Positions 7,293 to 14,912 of a stretch of DNA of 18,350 bases are shown here, piece by piece (positions within the stretch are counted from its first letter, which is position 1; the number at the start of each line of letters is the position of its first letter). The DNA is taken from positions 1,668 through 20,017 of the forward strand of contig FR899815.1 in the NCBI GenBank assembly GCA_000437595.1, in the 5' to 3' direction. The DNA comes from Faecalibacterium sp. CAG:74. Lineage in GTDB: Bacteria; Bacillota; Clostridia; Christensenellales; Aristaeellaceae. The translations under genes were made by a program, and so were the position numbers. Under the pieces are notes generated by a model that was given only the letters and a program-made list of their open reading frames with translations, was not told the DNA's origin and did no database searches.

Positions 7293-8714
7293 ATGTCCCC
7301 CATGAAACAATCCTTCTGGCAGTCCCCCCTGACGCGCTCCAGCGTCCCGAAGGACAAGGTGACAACCCCCGAAACCCTGCTCGGCTACCTGATTGGCCCG
7401 TTCGGCGCGCTGCTGTCCTCCGGCATCTTCACCAGTTACCTTCAGGTTTATCTCGGCGAAGCGCTGGGACTGAGCAGTGCCTACCTGTCCATCCTCCAGC
7501 TGGTATCCACCTTCCTGATTGTGGCAGCGAACCTCATCGTCGGTCAGCTGATTGAACGCACGCGCACCATGGCGGGCAAGGCGCGCCCGTGGCTGCTGCT
7601 CTCCGCGCTGACGCTTTCCGTTGCCAGCGTGCTGATGTTCATCATGCCCTTTGAAGGCACGGCGCGCTATGTGTGGATTGCCATTGCCTACAACCTCTAC
7701 TACGCCGTCGCGTACCCGATTTACAACACCGCGAACGCGACGATGGTGCCCGTGTCCACTCGTGACAGCGAGAAGCGCAGCGTCTTGGCGTCGATGAGCA
7801 ACTTCGCGGGTCTGGGCGTGATGGGCGCAGGCTCGATGGTGTTCCCGATTCTCGTGCAGACCTTCCTGTCCACGAAGGACGAAGCGACGGGCGCGGATGT
7901 GTATACCGGCTTCGGCACGCAGTGGTTCATCGTCATGCTGGCGGTTGCCATCTTCACGGCGCTGACCGTCATCCTCCAGTTCAAGTTCACCCGTGAGCGC
8001 GTGACCGAAGAGCTGATGGAAAGCAACGCGAAGGAAGAAAAGAAGCAGAGCGTCTCCATGGGTCAGCAGCTGAAGGCCGTCACCAGCGAGAAGTGGTGGT
8101 GGGTCATCATCGTGTTCTACCTGCTGTTCCAGTGGGCGGGCGCGGTGAAGAACGGCTCGATGGCGTATTTCTGCTCCAACGTGCTTGGCGGAAACTGGTA
8201 CATGTCCATCCTGTCCATCCTTGGCGCGGTGCCGATGGCGATTGCGGCGGCGTTCGTGGTGCCGCTGGCGAACAAGTTCTCCAAGCAGAAGCTGACGCTG
8301 GCGGGTCTGGCGCTGGGCGTTGTCGGCGGCGTGATTGCGGGGCTGGGCGGCAATAACCTCGTGGTGGTCGGCATCGGCATCGCGCTCAAGTGCCTCGGTT
8401 CGTCTCCGGCGTGCTACCTGATTCTGGCGATGCTGGCGGACGTTATCGACCATGTGGAGTACAAGCACGGCATCCGCACCGACGGCCTGACGATGAGCAT
8501 CTACTCCTCCCTGATGGTCGCGGCGACCCCCATCGGCGGCGCGATTATTCAGGCGCTCAACGGCATGCTGGATGCGGGCACGGCGGCGTCGGTCAACTAC
8601 ATCTGGATTGAAACGATTGCTTACGCGGTTTGCGCGGTGCTGATGATTTTCTTCGGCGTGGAGCGCAATCTGAAGGCGGAGCAGCAGGAAATTGCCAATC
8701 GCGTGTCGAAATAA
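7293..8714 (+). CDS. GPH family (MelB-like) cation:sugar symporter
   Basis: A 473-residue integral membrane protein with about twelve hydrophobic segments, the usual size for the glycoside-pentoside-hexuronide family within the major facilitator superfamily. The signature loop GQLIERTRTMAGKARPW (84-100) corresponds to the MelB DRTRT..GK.RPW motif, with Glu for Asp before RTRT, and the late segment DVIDHVEYKHGIRTDG matches the second conserved cytoplasmic region. A charged loop (about 232-256, ESNAKEEKK) splits the two six-helix halves. It should import a glycoside with Na+ or H+ for the GH3 enzyme upstream, with which it shares an operon. Start 7293 follows AAGGAAAGGAAG; ATG 7302 is possible and would drop three residues. 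Substrate is inferred only from context. Confidence 0.92.
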   Translation: MSPMKQSFWQSPLTRSSVPKDKVTTPETLLGYLIGPFGALLSSGIFTSYLQVYLGEALGLSSAYLSILQLVSTFLIVAANLIVGQLIERTRTMAGKARPWLLLSALTLSVASVLMFIMPFEGTARYVWIAIAYNLYYAVAYPIYNTANATMVPVSTRDSEKRSVLASMSNFAGLGVMGAGSMVFPILVQTFLSTKDEATGADVYTGFGTQWFIVMLAVAIFTALTVILQFKFTRERVTEELMESNAKEEKKQSVSMGQQLKAVTSEKWWWVIIVFYLLFQWAGAVKNGSMAYFCSNVLGGNWYMSILSILGAVPMAIAAAFVVPLANKFSKQKLTLAGLALGVVGGVIAGLGGNNLVVVGIGIALKCLGSSPACYLILAMLADVIDHVEYKHGIRTDGLTMSIYSSLMVAATPIGGAIIQALNGMLDAGTAASVNYIWIETIAYAVCAVLMIFFGVERNLKAEQQEIANRVSK

Positions 8715-8730
8715 GACAGTAGATTGGTGA

Positions 8731-8797
8731 AAAGGGCAGCGCCTGCAAGGGACGGCGGCATCCTCACCGATGCACGACCTTGCAAGCGCTGCTCTTT
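8731..8797 (+). promoter_or_regulatory. Long hairpin between the symporter and GT2 genes (terminator or leader RNA)
   Basis: The arms 8731-8750 and 8778-8797 pair at 19 of 20 positions (one G-U, one C-A mismatch). The 27-base loop contains a second small hairpin, GCATC (8758-8762) with GATGC (8769-8773). The outer stem starts with AAA and ends in CTCTTT, so it could act as an imperfect terminator for the sugar operon. It also ends only 22 bases before the GT2 start codon, so it may be a leader structure. No known riboswitch class was recognised. Confidence 0.6.
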
Positions 8798-8819
8798 CTG
8801 TATAGAAAGGATGAATACA

Positions 8820-9833
8820 ATGAAACTTTTGTCGATTGCTATTCCTTGCTATAATTCGCAGGATTATATGCGCCATGCCATCGAAACGCTGCTTGCCGGC
8901 GGCGAGGACGTGGAAATCCTCGTCGTCAACGACGGCTCAAAGGACAAAACCGCGGATATCGCGGCGGAATATCAGCAGAAGTACCCGACCATCGTCCACG
9001 CCATCAACAAGGAGAACGGCGGCCACGGCGACGCGGTGATGACTGGCCTCAAAAACGCGACCGGGCTGTACTTCAAGGTCGTCGATTCGGACGACTGGGT
9101 GGACGAAGATTGCCTGAAGCGCGTGCTGGCGCAATTGCGCGCGTTCACGGAGCAAAAGGAAGAGATTGACATGCTGATTTGCAACTACGTCTACGACAAA
9201 GTGGGCGTGAAGCACAAGCACGTCATGCAGTACCGCCACGCTGTGCCGCAAAACCGCGTGTTCGACTGGAATGAAACGCGCTTCAAAATCGGCGAATATC
9301 TGCTGATGCACTCGGTCATCTACCGCACGGCGCTGCTGAACAAGTGTGGGCTGAACCTGCCGAAGCACACGTTCTATGTGGATGAACTCTACGTTTATCA
9401 GCCGCTGCCGATGGTAAAAAAAATGTACTATATGGATGAAAACCTGTACCACTACTTCATCGGGCGCGAAGACCAGTCCGTGCAGGAGAATGTGATGATC
9501 CGCCGCATTGATCAGGCGCTGCTGGTCAACCGGATGCTGGTGACGGAGGTGGATTTGAGCAAGGTGACGAACAAGCGCAAGCAGGCGTACATGCGGCGCT
9601 ATCTGGAAATTGTGACGACGGTTTCGTCGATTCTGCTGCTCAAGAGCGGTACGGCGGAGAACAAGCAGAAGAAGGACGAGCTGTGGAAGTTCATTCGCGA
9701 AGAAAACCCGTATGTTTACAAGAAGCTGCGCCACGGGCTGATGGGGCATGTGCTGCACCTGCCCGGAAAAGGCGGGCGGCGGATTGCGCTGGCAGGGTAT
9801 AAGGTGACGCGGAAAATTTATGGGTTTAACTGA
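8820..9833 (+). CDS. Glycosyltransferase family 2 protein
   Basis: A 337-residue GT-A fold glycosyltransferase that transfers a sugar from a nucleotide-sugar donor, probably in cell-surface glycan synthesis. Start 8820 (MKLLSIAIPCYN) is chosen because AAGG (8807-8810) lies nine bases before it; ATG 8811 is an in-frame alternative. Family marks: IAIPCYNSQDYM (7-18), VVNDGSKDKT (35-44), and the metal-binding DSDD (89-92) in VVDSDDWVDED. No membrane helices are evident, so it is likely a peripheral cytoplasmic enzyme. The next gene makes UDP-galactofuranose, so a galactofuranosyl or neighbouring transfer step is plausible but not shown. The stretch 9834-9983 between the two genes has no supported gene; it is in frame with glf but lacks a ribosome site at its upstream starts. 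Confidence 0.9.
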   Translation: MKLLSIAIPCYNSQDYMRHAIETLLAGGEDVEILVVNDGSKDKTADIAAEYQQKYPTIVHAINKENGGHGDAVMTGLKNATGLYFKVVDSDDWVDEDCLKRVLAQLRAFTEQKEEIDMLICNYVYDKVGVKHKHVMQYRHAVPQNRVFDWNETRFKIGEYLLMHSVIYRTALLNKCGLNLPKHTFYVDELYVYQPLPMVKKMYYMDENLYHYFIGREDQSVQENVMIRRIDQALLVNRMLVTEVDLSKVTNKRKQAYMRRYLEIVTTVSSILLLKSGTAENKQKKDELWKFIREENPYVYKKLRHGLMGHVLHLPGKGGRRIALAGYKVTRKIYGFN

Positions 9834-9983
9834 TTGTTAATGAGCAATGGCGGGGGAACGACCTCATCCGCCGCTGCGTGCAGACTGCAATCCACCAACG
9901 CCAAAATCAGGAAAGGAAGCAAAGCCGGGGTATCGGCGAATCGCGAATTACCTGAAAGTATCATCCACAAGGAGAATGAGAAT

Positions 9984-11096
9984 ATGAAGTATGATTATCT
10001 CGTTGTCGGGGCGGGGCTGTTCGGCGCGGCGTTCGCGCAGATGGCGAAGGAAAAAGGCAAGCGCGTGCTTGTAATCGACAAGCGGAGCCACATCGCGGGC
10101 AACATCTACACCGAGGACGTCGGCGGCATTGCCGTCCACCGCTACGGCGCGCACATCTTCCACACCGACGACGAGGAGGTTTGGCAGTACGTCAACCGCT
10201 TCGCCACGTTTAACCGCTTCACAAATGCGCCGCTGGCAAAATACCAAGATCGCTTGTACCACATGCCCTTCAACATGAACACGTTTTATGCCATGTGGGG
10301 CGTGACGAAGCCGAATGAGGCGCGCGAAATCATTGAGCGGCAGCGCAAGGAAATCACGGGCGAACCGCAGAATCTGGAAGAACAGGCGATTTCGCTCGTT
10401 GGGCGCGACATCTACGAAGCCCTCGTGCGCGGATACAGCGAGAAGCAGTGGGGGCGCCCCTGCCGCGAGCTGCCCGCCTTCATCATTCGCCGTCTGCCCG
10501 TGCGCTTCACCTATGACAACAACTACTTCAACGACCGCTATCAGGGCATCCCGGACGCGGGCTACACGGCGATGGTGGAGAAGATGCTGGATGGCATCGA
10601 AGTGCGGCTGAATGTCGATTTCCTCCAGCATCGGGCGGAACTGACGGAAATTGCGGACAAAATTGTCTACACCGGGCCGATTGACCAGTATTACGACCAG
10701 TGCTTCGGCGCGCTGAATTACCGTTCCCTGCGGTTCGAGACGCAGGATTTGCCGGTGCAGGACTATCAGGGCAACGCCGTCATCAACGACACGAACGCCG
10801 ACGTGCCCTACACGCGCGTGATTGAGCACAAGCATTTCGCCTATGGTCAGGCGGATGTGCTGAATCTGCCGCACACGGTGGTGACATACGAATATCCGGC
10901 GGACTGGAAGCAGGGCGACGAGCCGTACTATCCGGTGAACGACGCGAAGAACGGCGCGCTGTACGAGCAGTATCGGCAGAAGGCGGCGGGGGAGCGGAAC
11001 GTCATTTTCGGCGGCAGGCTGGGGCAGTACCGCTATCTGGACATGGACGACACGCTGCGCGCCGCCATCGACTGCGCCCGGAAGGAACTGCAATAA
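9984..11096 (+). CDS. glf: UDP-galactopyranose mutase
   Basis: A 370-residue flavoenzyme that interconverts UDP-galactopyranose and UDP-galactofuranose, the donor for galactofuranose-containing surface glycans. The length equals the family norm (about 365-390). It opens with the FAD-binding Rossmann motif YLVVGAGLFGAAF (G9, G11, G14) and has the family-specific HRYGAHIFHT near residue 52, followed by the late block GGRLGQYRYLDMD, which contributes to flavin and substrate binding in known Glf proteins. Start 9984 follows AAGGAG (9969-9974) by nine bases; an upstream extension to 9834 was rejected. It sits between a GT2 gene and a LytTR regulator that begins 12 bases after its stop, so all are likely on one transcript. 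Confidence 0.95.
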   Translation: MKYDYLVVGAGLFGAAFAQMAKEKGKRVLVIDKRSHIAGNIYTEDVGGIAVHRYGAHIFHTDDEEVWQYVNRFATFNRFTNAPLAKYQDRLYHMPFNMNTFYAMWGVTKPNEAREIIERQRKEITGEPQNLEEQAISLVGRDIYEALVRGYSEKQWGRPCRELPAFIIRRLPVRFTYDNNYFNDRYQGIPDAGYTAMVEKMLDGIEVRLNVDFLQHRAELTEIADKIVYTGPIDQYYDQCFGALNYRSLRFETQDLPVQDYQGNAVINDTNADVPYTRVIEHKHFAYGQADVLNLPHTVVTYEYPADWKQGDEPYYPVNDAKNGALYEQYRQKAAGERNVIFGGRLGQYRYLDMDDTLRAAIDCARKELQ

Positions 11097-11108
11097 GGGG
11101 GAGTAACG

Positions 11109-11816
11109 GTGCGGCTTGCCATCGTGGAGGACGACGACAAGGTGCGGCAGCAGCTGCAAACCTATGTGTTGCAATATTTTCAGGGACGCGAGAACGACGT
11201 GGAAATCCGCCTGTTTGCCGACGGCGACGAGATACTGGAAGACTACGCGGCGGACTACGACCTGATTTTCCTCGACATCCAAATGAAGCGCCTGGACGGC
11301 TTGGCGACGGCGGAACGCATCCGCGAGCGTGACGAGGACGTGTATCTGGTGTTCATCACGAATTTGGCAAATTACGCCATCCGCGGATACGCCGTCCACG
11401 CGCTGGACTTCATCCTCAAACCGGTGAATTTCCTCATGCTGCGGCAGGTGCTGATGAGCGTGGAGCGCCTGCTTGACCAGAAGCCGAAACGCTACATCAC
11501 CCTGCCGACGGACACGGGGCTGACCCGCCTTGATGTGAGCCAAATAACCTACGTCGAGACGGACGGCCACGCCGTGAGCATCTACACGGAAAAGGGGGCA
11601 TATCGCCTGCGGCAGAGTATGCGCGGGATGGAGGAACTGCTTGGCAAATACGGATTTTTCCGCTGCAACAGCTGCTATTTGGTGAATCTGCGGCATGTGG
11701 AGCGCGTGGAGAATGGCGGCGCCATCGTCGGCGGGCAGGCGCTGACCATCTCACGCCCGCGCCATAAGGCGTTTATGGAGGCGTTGACGAAATATCTGGG
11801 AGGAGCGAAAGTCTAA
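11109..11816 (+). CDS. LytTR-family response regulator
   Basis: A 235-residue DNA-binding response regulator, GTG start preceded by AAGGGGGAG. The receiver domain (about 1-120) has the acidic pocket EDDD (7-10), the phosphorylation site D56 in LIFLDIQM, and K104 in FILKPVN. The C-terminal LytTR domain (about 130-230) has ITYVETDGHAVSIYT and FRCNSCYLVNLRHVE, standard for AgrA/LytR/VirR-type regulators, which bind tandem direct repeats. Its start is 12 bases after glf and its stop abuts the start of the kinase gene, so it is translated with its partner. Target promoters are unknown; the location suggests control of the surface glycan genes in front or elsewhere. Confidence 0.93.
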   Translation: MRLAIVEDDDKVRQQLQTYVLQYFQGRENDVEIRLFADGDEILEDYAADYDLIFLDIQMKRLDGLATAERIRERDEDVYLVFITNLANYAIRGYAVHALDFILKPVNFLMLRQVLMSVERLLDQKPKRYITLPTDTGLTRLDVSQITYVETDGHAVSIYTEKGAYRLRQSMRGMEELLGKYGFFRCNSCYLVNLRHVERVENGGAIVGGQALTISRPRHKAFMEALTKYLGGAKV

Positions 11817-13145
11817 ATGGTAGCGTTCCTCGAAGTTGGATTCTTCCCGCGTATCCATACGGCGATTGCCGAATGGCTGGCGTGTATGCTCTTCATCCTG
11901 CCGCAGAAAAAGCGCTTCGGCGAAAGTAGCTGGCAGCAAATCGGCTGCTGCATTGGCTTTCTGGCGCTCCTGCTGGGGCTGAACCTGCTGAATCAGCAGC
12001 AGAGCGGGCTGACATGGATGCTGCTGATGGCGGCGTGCATGGGCACCATGCTGGCAATGATTGTCTGCTGCTGCAAGCTGAAGCTGATGAAAGCAGGTTA
12101 CATTTGGGCGCATGCCTTCATCACGGCGGAGTTCGCCGCGTCGCTGGAGTGGCAAATCAACTATTATCTGCTGATGGCGGATTCGGTGGATTCGCGGGGC
12201 ACTTGGCTGGTGATGGCGGGGACGTACATCATCGTGTTTTCCGCGATTTACCTGCTGAACCAGAAGCATCATATCCTGCGCAGCGGCACAAGCGTCACGC
12301 GGCAGGAGCTTATCAGCGGCAGCGCGATTGCCCTTGCGGCGTTTTGCCTGAGTAATTTCAACTTTGCATTTACGAACAACGTGTTTACCGAAACACTGGG
12401 GACAGGCATCATCTATTCCCGCACACTGGTGGATTTCGGCGGCGTCGTCATGCTGTTCGCGTATGACATGGCGCGGTCGGAACTGTACCTCAGCCACGAG
12501 CTGGAGGCGATGGAGAACCTGCTGAATCGGCAGTATGAGCAGTACCGGCAGTTCGACGCGAACAATAAGGCGATGCACCAGATTTACCACGACCTGAAGC
12601 ACCAAATCGACTTCATCCGCAACGAAAAAAGCGCCAGCAAGCGCGAATCGTATCTGGCGGAGATGGAAAAAGTGGTCACGCTGCGCGACGCGGAGATGAA
12701 CACGGGCAACGCGATTCTGGACACGGTTTTAACGAGCAAGAGCCTGCGCTGCGCCGAGGAAGGCATCGTGATGACGTGCTTTGCCGACGCGCACGACATG
12801 GGCTTCATCGACATGATGGATATTTGCTCCATTTTCGGCAACGCGATTGATAACGCCATCGAGTGCGTGGAGAAAATTGCCGACAAGAACATGCGGCTGA
12901 TTAAGCTGACCGTGCGCACGCAGAACCGATTTCTGCTGATTCGCGTGGAGAACTGCACGGACAAGGCGATTGACCTGAACGGCGGTCAGCCCGCGACGAC
13001 GAAAGAAAACAAGGAGAGCCACGGCTACGGCATCAAGAGCATCCGCAAAGCCGCGGAGAAATACGGCGGCTGCATGACGCTGGAGCAGCAGGACGGCTGG
13101 TTTATCATGACGGTGCTGATTCCGCTGGCGGAGGAGAATAAGTGA
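11817..13145 (+). CDS. GHKL-domain sensor histidine kinase (AgrC-like)
   Basis: A 442-residue membrane sensor kinase. The first about 220 residues hold six or so hydrophobic segments (e.g. IGFLALLLGLNLL, MLLMAACMGTMLAMIV, IIVFSAIYLL), like peptide-sensing AgrC-type kinases. A helical linker leads to the phospho-acceptor H258 in IYHDLKHQ, then the ATP-binding domain with the N box GNAIDNAIE (341-349) and G box HGYGIKS (402-408). Its ATG directly follows the stop of the response regulator, with GGAGGAG ahead, so the two are translationally coupled partners. No AgrB/AgrD or other peptide-signal gene was found in the window, so the stimulus is unknown. Confidence 0.92.
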   Translation: MVAFLEVGFFPRIHTAIAEWLACMLFILPQKKRFGESSWQQIGCCIGFLALLLGLNLLNQQQSGLTWMLLMAACMGTMLAMIVCCCKLKLMKAGYIWAHAFITAEFAASLEWQINYYLLMADSVDSRGTWLVMAGTYIIVFSAIYLLNQKHHILRSGTSVTRQELISGSAIALAAFCLSNFNFAFTNNVFTETLGTGIIYSRTLVDFGGVVMLFAYDMARSELYLSHELEAMENLLNRQYEQYRQFDANNKAMHQIYHDLKHQIDFIRNEKSASKRESYLAEMEKVVTLRDAEMNTGNAILDTVLTSKSLRCAEEGIVMTCFADAHDMGFIDMMDICSIFGNAIDNAIECVEKIADKNMRLIKLTVRTQNRFLLIRVENCTDKAIDLNGGQPATTKENKESHGYGIKSIRKAAEKYGGCMTLEQQDGWFIMTVLIPLAEENK

Positions 13146-13154
13146 ATCAAAAAA

Positions 13155-13200
13155 CCCGGCTGGTCAAGCGGCGCAATTCCGCTTCCAGCCGGGGATTTTT
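13155..13200. terminator. Strong bidirectional terminator
   Basis: CCCGGCTGG (13155-13163) pairs with CCAGCCGGG (13185-13193), and inside it AAGCGG (13166-13171) pairs with CCGCTT (13179-13184). A run of Ts follows at 13196-13200; on the minus strand the stem is followed by six Ts. It separates the converging kinase and DUF362 genes and serves both. Confidence 0.92.
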
Positions 13201-13206
13201 ATGCAC

Positions 13207-14076
13207 TTAGTCGAGGTCAACCCGCTCATACTCGCGCGAACCGAAGCCAAGTCCCGCCGCGCATTCGATGGTGTAGATGCCGTGGCGGCTCTCGATGCGC
13301 TCCAGCATGTGTTTCTGCCCCGGGTCGTCCGTCGCGGCGTACACCATGTCCACGCAGGCTTGGTCGATGGCAATCGGGTCGAGTGACGCCATGATGCCAA
13401 TGTCCGCCATGCAGGGGTTTTCCGCCACTGCGCAGCAATCGCAGTCCACAGACAGGTTCTTCATCACGTTGATGTAAACAGCCTTGCCCGCGAAGCGCTT
13501 GGCGACGGAAGAAGCCGCGTCCGCCATTGACGCAAGGAAGCTGTCGTGATCCGCACCGAAGCCGACTTTCGCGTCGCCCGCGCCGTGGATGTATGCCTTG
13601 CCGTAGGAGGACGCCACGCCGATGGACAGCTGCTTGAGCGCGCCGCCGAAGCCGCCCATCGGGTGCCCCTTGAAGTGGCTCAGCACGAGCAGGGAGTCAT
13701 AGCGCGTCAGATGCTTGCCGACGTAGTTTTTCTGGATGACCTTGCCATTCGGAATGAGCAGCTGTAAATCAGGCCCTTCTTCGTCCATGATGTCGACGGT
13801 GAAGGCATCCGACCAGCCATGGTCGCGCATGGTCTGCCAGTGGGCGGCGGTGGTGTTGCGGCTGCCCGGATACGCCGTGTTGCACTCGACGACCGTGCCG
13901 TGCACATGCTCGATCATCGGCCGCCAAAATTCGGGGGACAGGAAGTTCTGGTTGCCCTTTTCGCCGGAATGCAGCTTCACGGCGACGTTCCCCGACAGTT
14001 CCAGACCACAGGCTTCGTAGAGCTTCAGCACGTTTTCGGGAGCGATATTGCGCGTAAAATAAACCCTCGATGGCAT
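13207..14076 (-). CDS. DUF362 domain-containing protein
   Basis: A 289-residue protein of the DUF362 family, whose role is not established; relatives are often linked to iron-sulfur proteins. The start follows AAGGAG on its strand. Marks: VKLHSGEKGN (33-42), VIQKNYVGKHLTRYDSLLVLSHFKGH (113-138), GGFGGALKQLSIG (141-153) and DPIAIDQACVDMV (233-245). Many members end in or contain a ferredoxin-like 4Fe-4S segment; here only a compact cysteine group, DCDCCAVAENPC (C212, C214, C215, C222), is present, which might bind a metal or cluster. No signal peptide or membrane helix is seen. It lies 34 bases behind udk on the same strand and likely shares its transcript, ending at the common terminator. Confidence 0.85.
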   Translation of the reverse strand: MPSRVYFTRNIAPENVLKLYEACGLELSGNVAVKLHSGEKGNQNFLSPEFWRPMIEHVHGTVVECNTAYPGSRNTTAAHWQTMRDHGWSDAFTVDIMDEEGPDLQLLIPNGKVIQKNYVGKHLTRYDSLLVLSHFKGHPMGGFGGALKQLSIGVASSYGKAYIHGAGDAKVGFGADHDSFLASMADAASSVAKRFAGKAVYINVMKNLSVDCDCCAVAENPCMADIGIMASLDPIAIDQACVDMVYAATDDPGQKHMLERIESRHGIYTIECAAGLGFGSREYERVDLD

Positions 14077-14110
14077 AAAACGTTTCTCCTTTTACTTATT
14101 TATGTGGATG

Positions 14111-14734
14111 TTACGCCTCGTAGGCGCGCTTGCTGAGTTCGTCGGAGACGTACCCGGCAAGAATATCCACGATGCGGGCGTTTTTGCCGCCGCCCGCGAC
14201 GATAATATCCGCAAATTCCACATAATTGGCAATATACTGGCTGAACATGGGGCGAACCGTCGCGCGGTACTGGTCGGAGATGCTGTCGATGCTGCGCCCG
14301 CGTTCCAGAATGTCGCGCTCGATGCGGCGGAGCAGGCAAATATCCGCGTCCACCTTCATGTACAGCTTCAGGAACATCAGCTTCATCAGCCGCGGGTCAA
14401 AGAAGCAGTGGATGCCCTCCAGAATCACCACATCGTGCGGGTAAATCAGCTCATCGGTGTCCGCGCGGCGGTGCTGCGCGTAGTCGTACGCCTTGCGGGT
14501 GATGGGCTGACCGCTGATGAGCGTGTTCATGTCATGCAGCAGCAAATCGTGGTCGAAAATGCCGGGTTCGTCGTAATTGAGCTTTGCGCGCTCGGTAAAG
14601 GACAAATCCGGATGGTCGCGATAGTAGCAATCCTGCTGGATGACCAGACAGCGGTCGCCCAGCCGGTTCGCCAGCGCGTCCGCCAAGGTGGATTTTCCGC
14701 TGCCGCTTGCGCCGCAGATGCCAATCAGAATCAT
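14111..14734 (-). CDS. udk: Uridine kinase
   Basis: A 207-residue P-loop nucleoside kinase, the usual length for bacterial uridine/cytidine kinase, which phosphorylates uridine and cytidine to UMP and CMP in pyrimidine salvage. The P-loop GASGSGKST is at residues 8-16. Other family marks are QQDCYYRD (33-40), NYDEPGIFDHDLL (53-65), KAYDYAQHRR (81-90), the lid segment RDILERGRSIDS (140-151) and ADIIVAGGG near 175-183. Start 14734 is chosen because GGGGAGG precedes it on its strand and the protein begins right at the P-loop strand; the frame stays open upstream to 15121 but this overlaps the divergent promoter and gene. First gene of a two-gene unit with the DUF362 gene. Confidence 0.92.
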   Translation of the reverse strand: MILIGICGASGSGKSTLADALANRLGDRCLVIQQDCYYRDHPDLSFTERAKLNYDEPGIFDHDLLLHDMNTLISGQPITRKAYDYAQHRRADTDELIYPHDVVILEGIHCFFDPRLMKLMFLKLYMKVDADICLLRRIERDILERGRSIDSISDQYRATVRPMFSQYIANYVEFADIIVAGGGKNARIVDILAGYVSDELSKRAYEA

Positions 14735-14765
14735 CGTTCTGCCTCCCCATGTATTTCCCTCCAAA

Positions 14766-14794
14766 AGAGTACACCGAAAACGCCGCGCTGTCAA
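14766..14794 (-). promoter_or_regulatory. Promoter of udk
   Basis: On the minus strand a perfect -35 TTGACA (14789-14794), a 17-base spacer and a weak -10 TACTCT (14766-14771), about 32 bases upstream of the udk start. The spacing is ideal but the -10 matches only three consensus bases. Confidence 0.5.
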
Positions 14795-14827
14795 GGGGAA
14801 CAGCAAAAAAAGCCGGAAAGTTTCGGC

Positions 14828-14850
14828 AATTCGGCGGAATGTGGCGAATT
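14828..14850. promoter_or_regulatory. Interrupted palindrome AATTCG-N11-CGAATT, candidate operator
   Basis: AATTCG (14828-14833) and CGAATT (14845-14850) form a perfect 6-bp inverted repeat with an 11-base spacer, centred between the divergent udk and GH18 promoters and ending six bases before the GH18 -35. Such geometry suits a dimeric regulator; none is assigned. Confidence 0.35.
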
Positions 14851-14856
14851 CTGACA

Positions 14857-14886
14857 GTGACAAAGCCGCACGCGTCATGCTATCAT
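14857..14886 (+). promoter_or_regulatory. Promoter of the GH18 gene
   Basis: -35 GTGACA (14857-14862), an 18-base spacer and -10 TATCAT (14881-14886) preceded by TGC, an extended -10. Transcription would begin near 14893, only about 20 bases before the GTG start, still leaving room for the AAAGGAAG ribosome site at 14896-14903. Confidence 0.6.
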
Positions 14887-14912
14887 GGCGGAGCGAAAGG
14901 AAGTGAACCGCG

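Noticed and set aside
4431..8876. A 1481-codon open frame on the minus strand opposite the GH3 and symporter genes
   Set aside because: The translation is rich in His, Arg, Ala and Gln with no domain, no ribosome site, and mirrors the codon use of the two well-supported plus-strand genes; it exists because their codons rarely give stops in that frame.
9834..9983. N-terminal extension of Glf by 50 residues, or a short peptide gene that could be a kinase signal
   Set aside because: The frame runs into glf without a stop, has no ribosome site at TTG 9834 or ATG 9840, and Glf begins normally at 9984 with a strong ribosome site.
9948..11696. A 582-codon minus-strand frame opposite glf and the response regulator
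   Set aside because: Shadow of real genes: low-complexity His/Val/Arg composition, no motif and no ribosome site.
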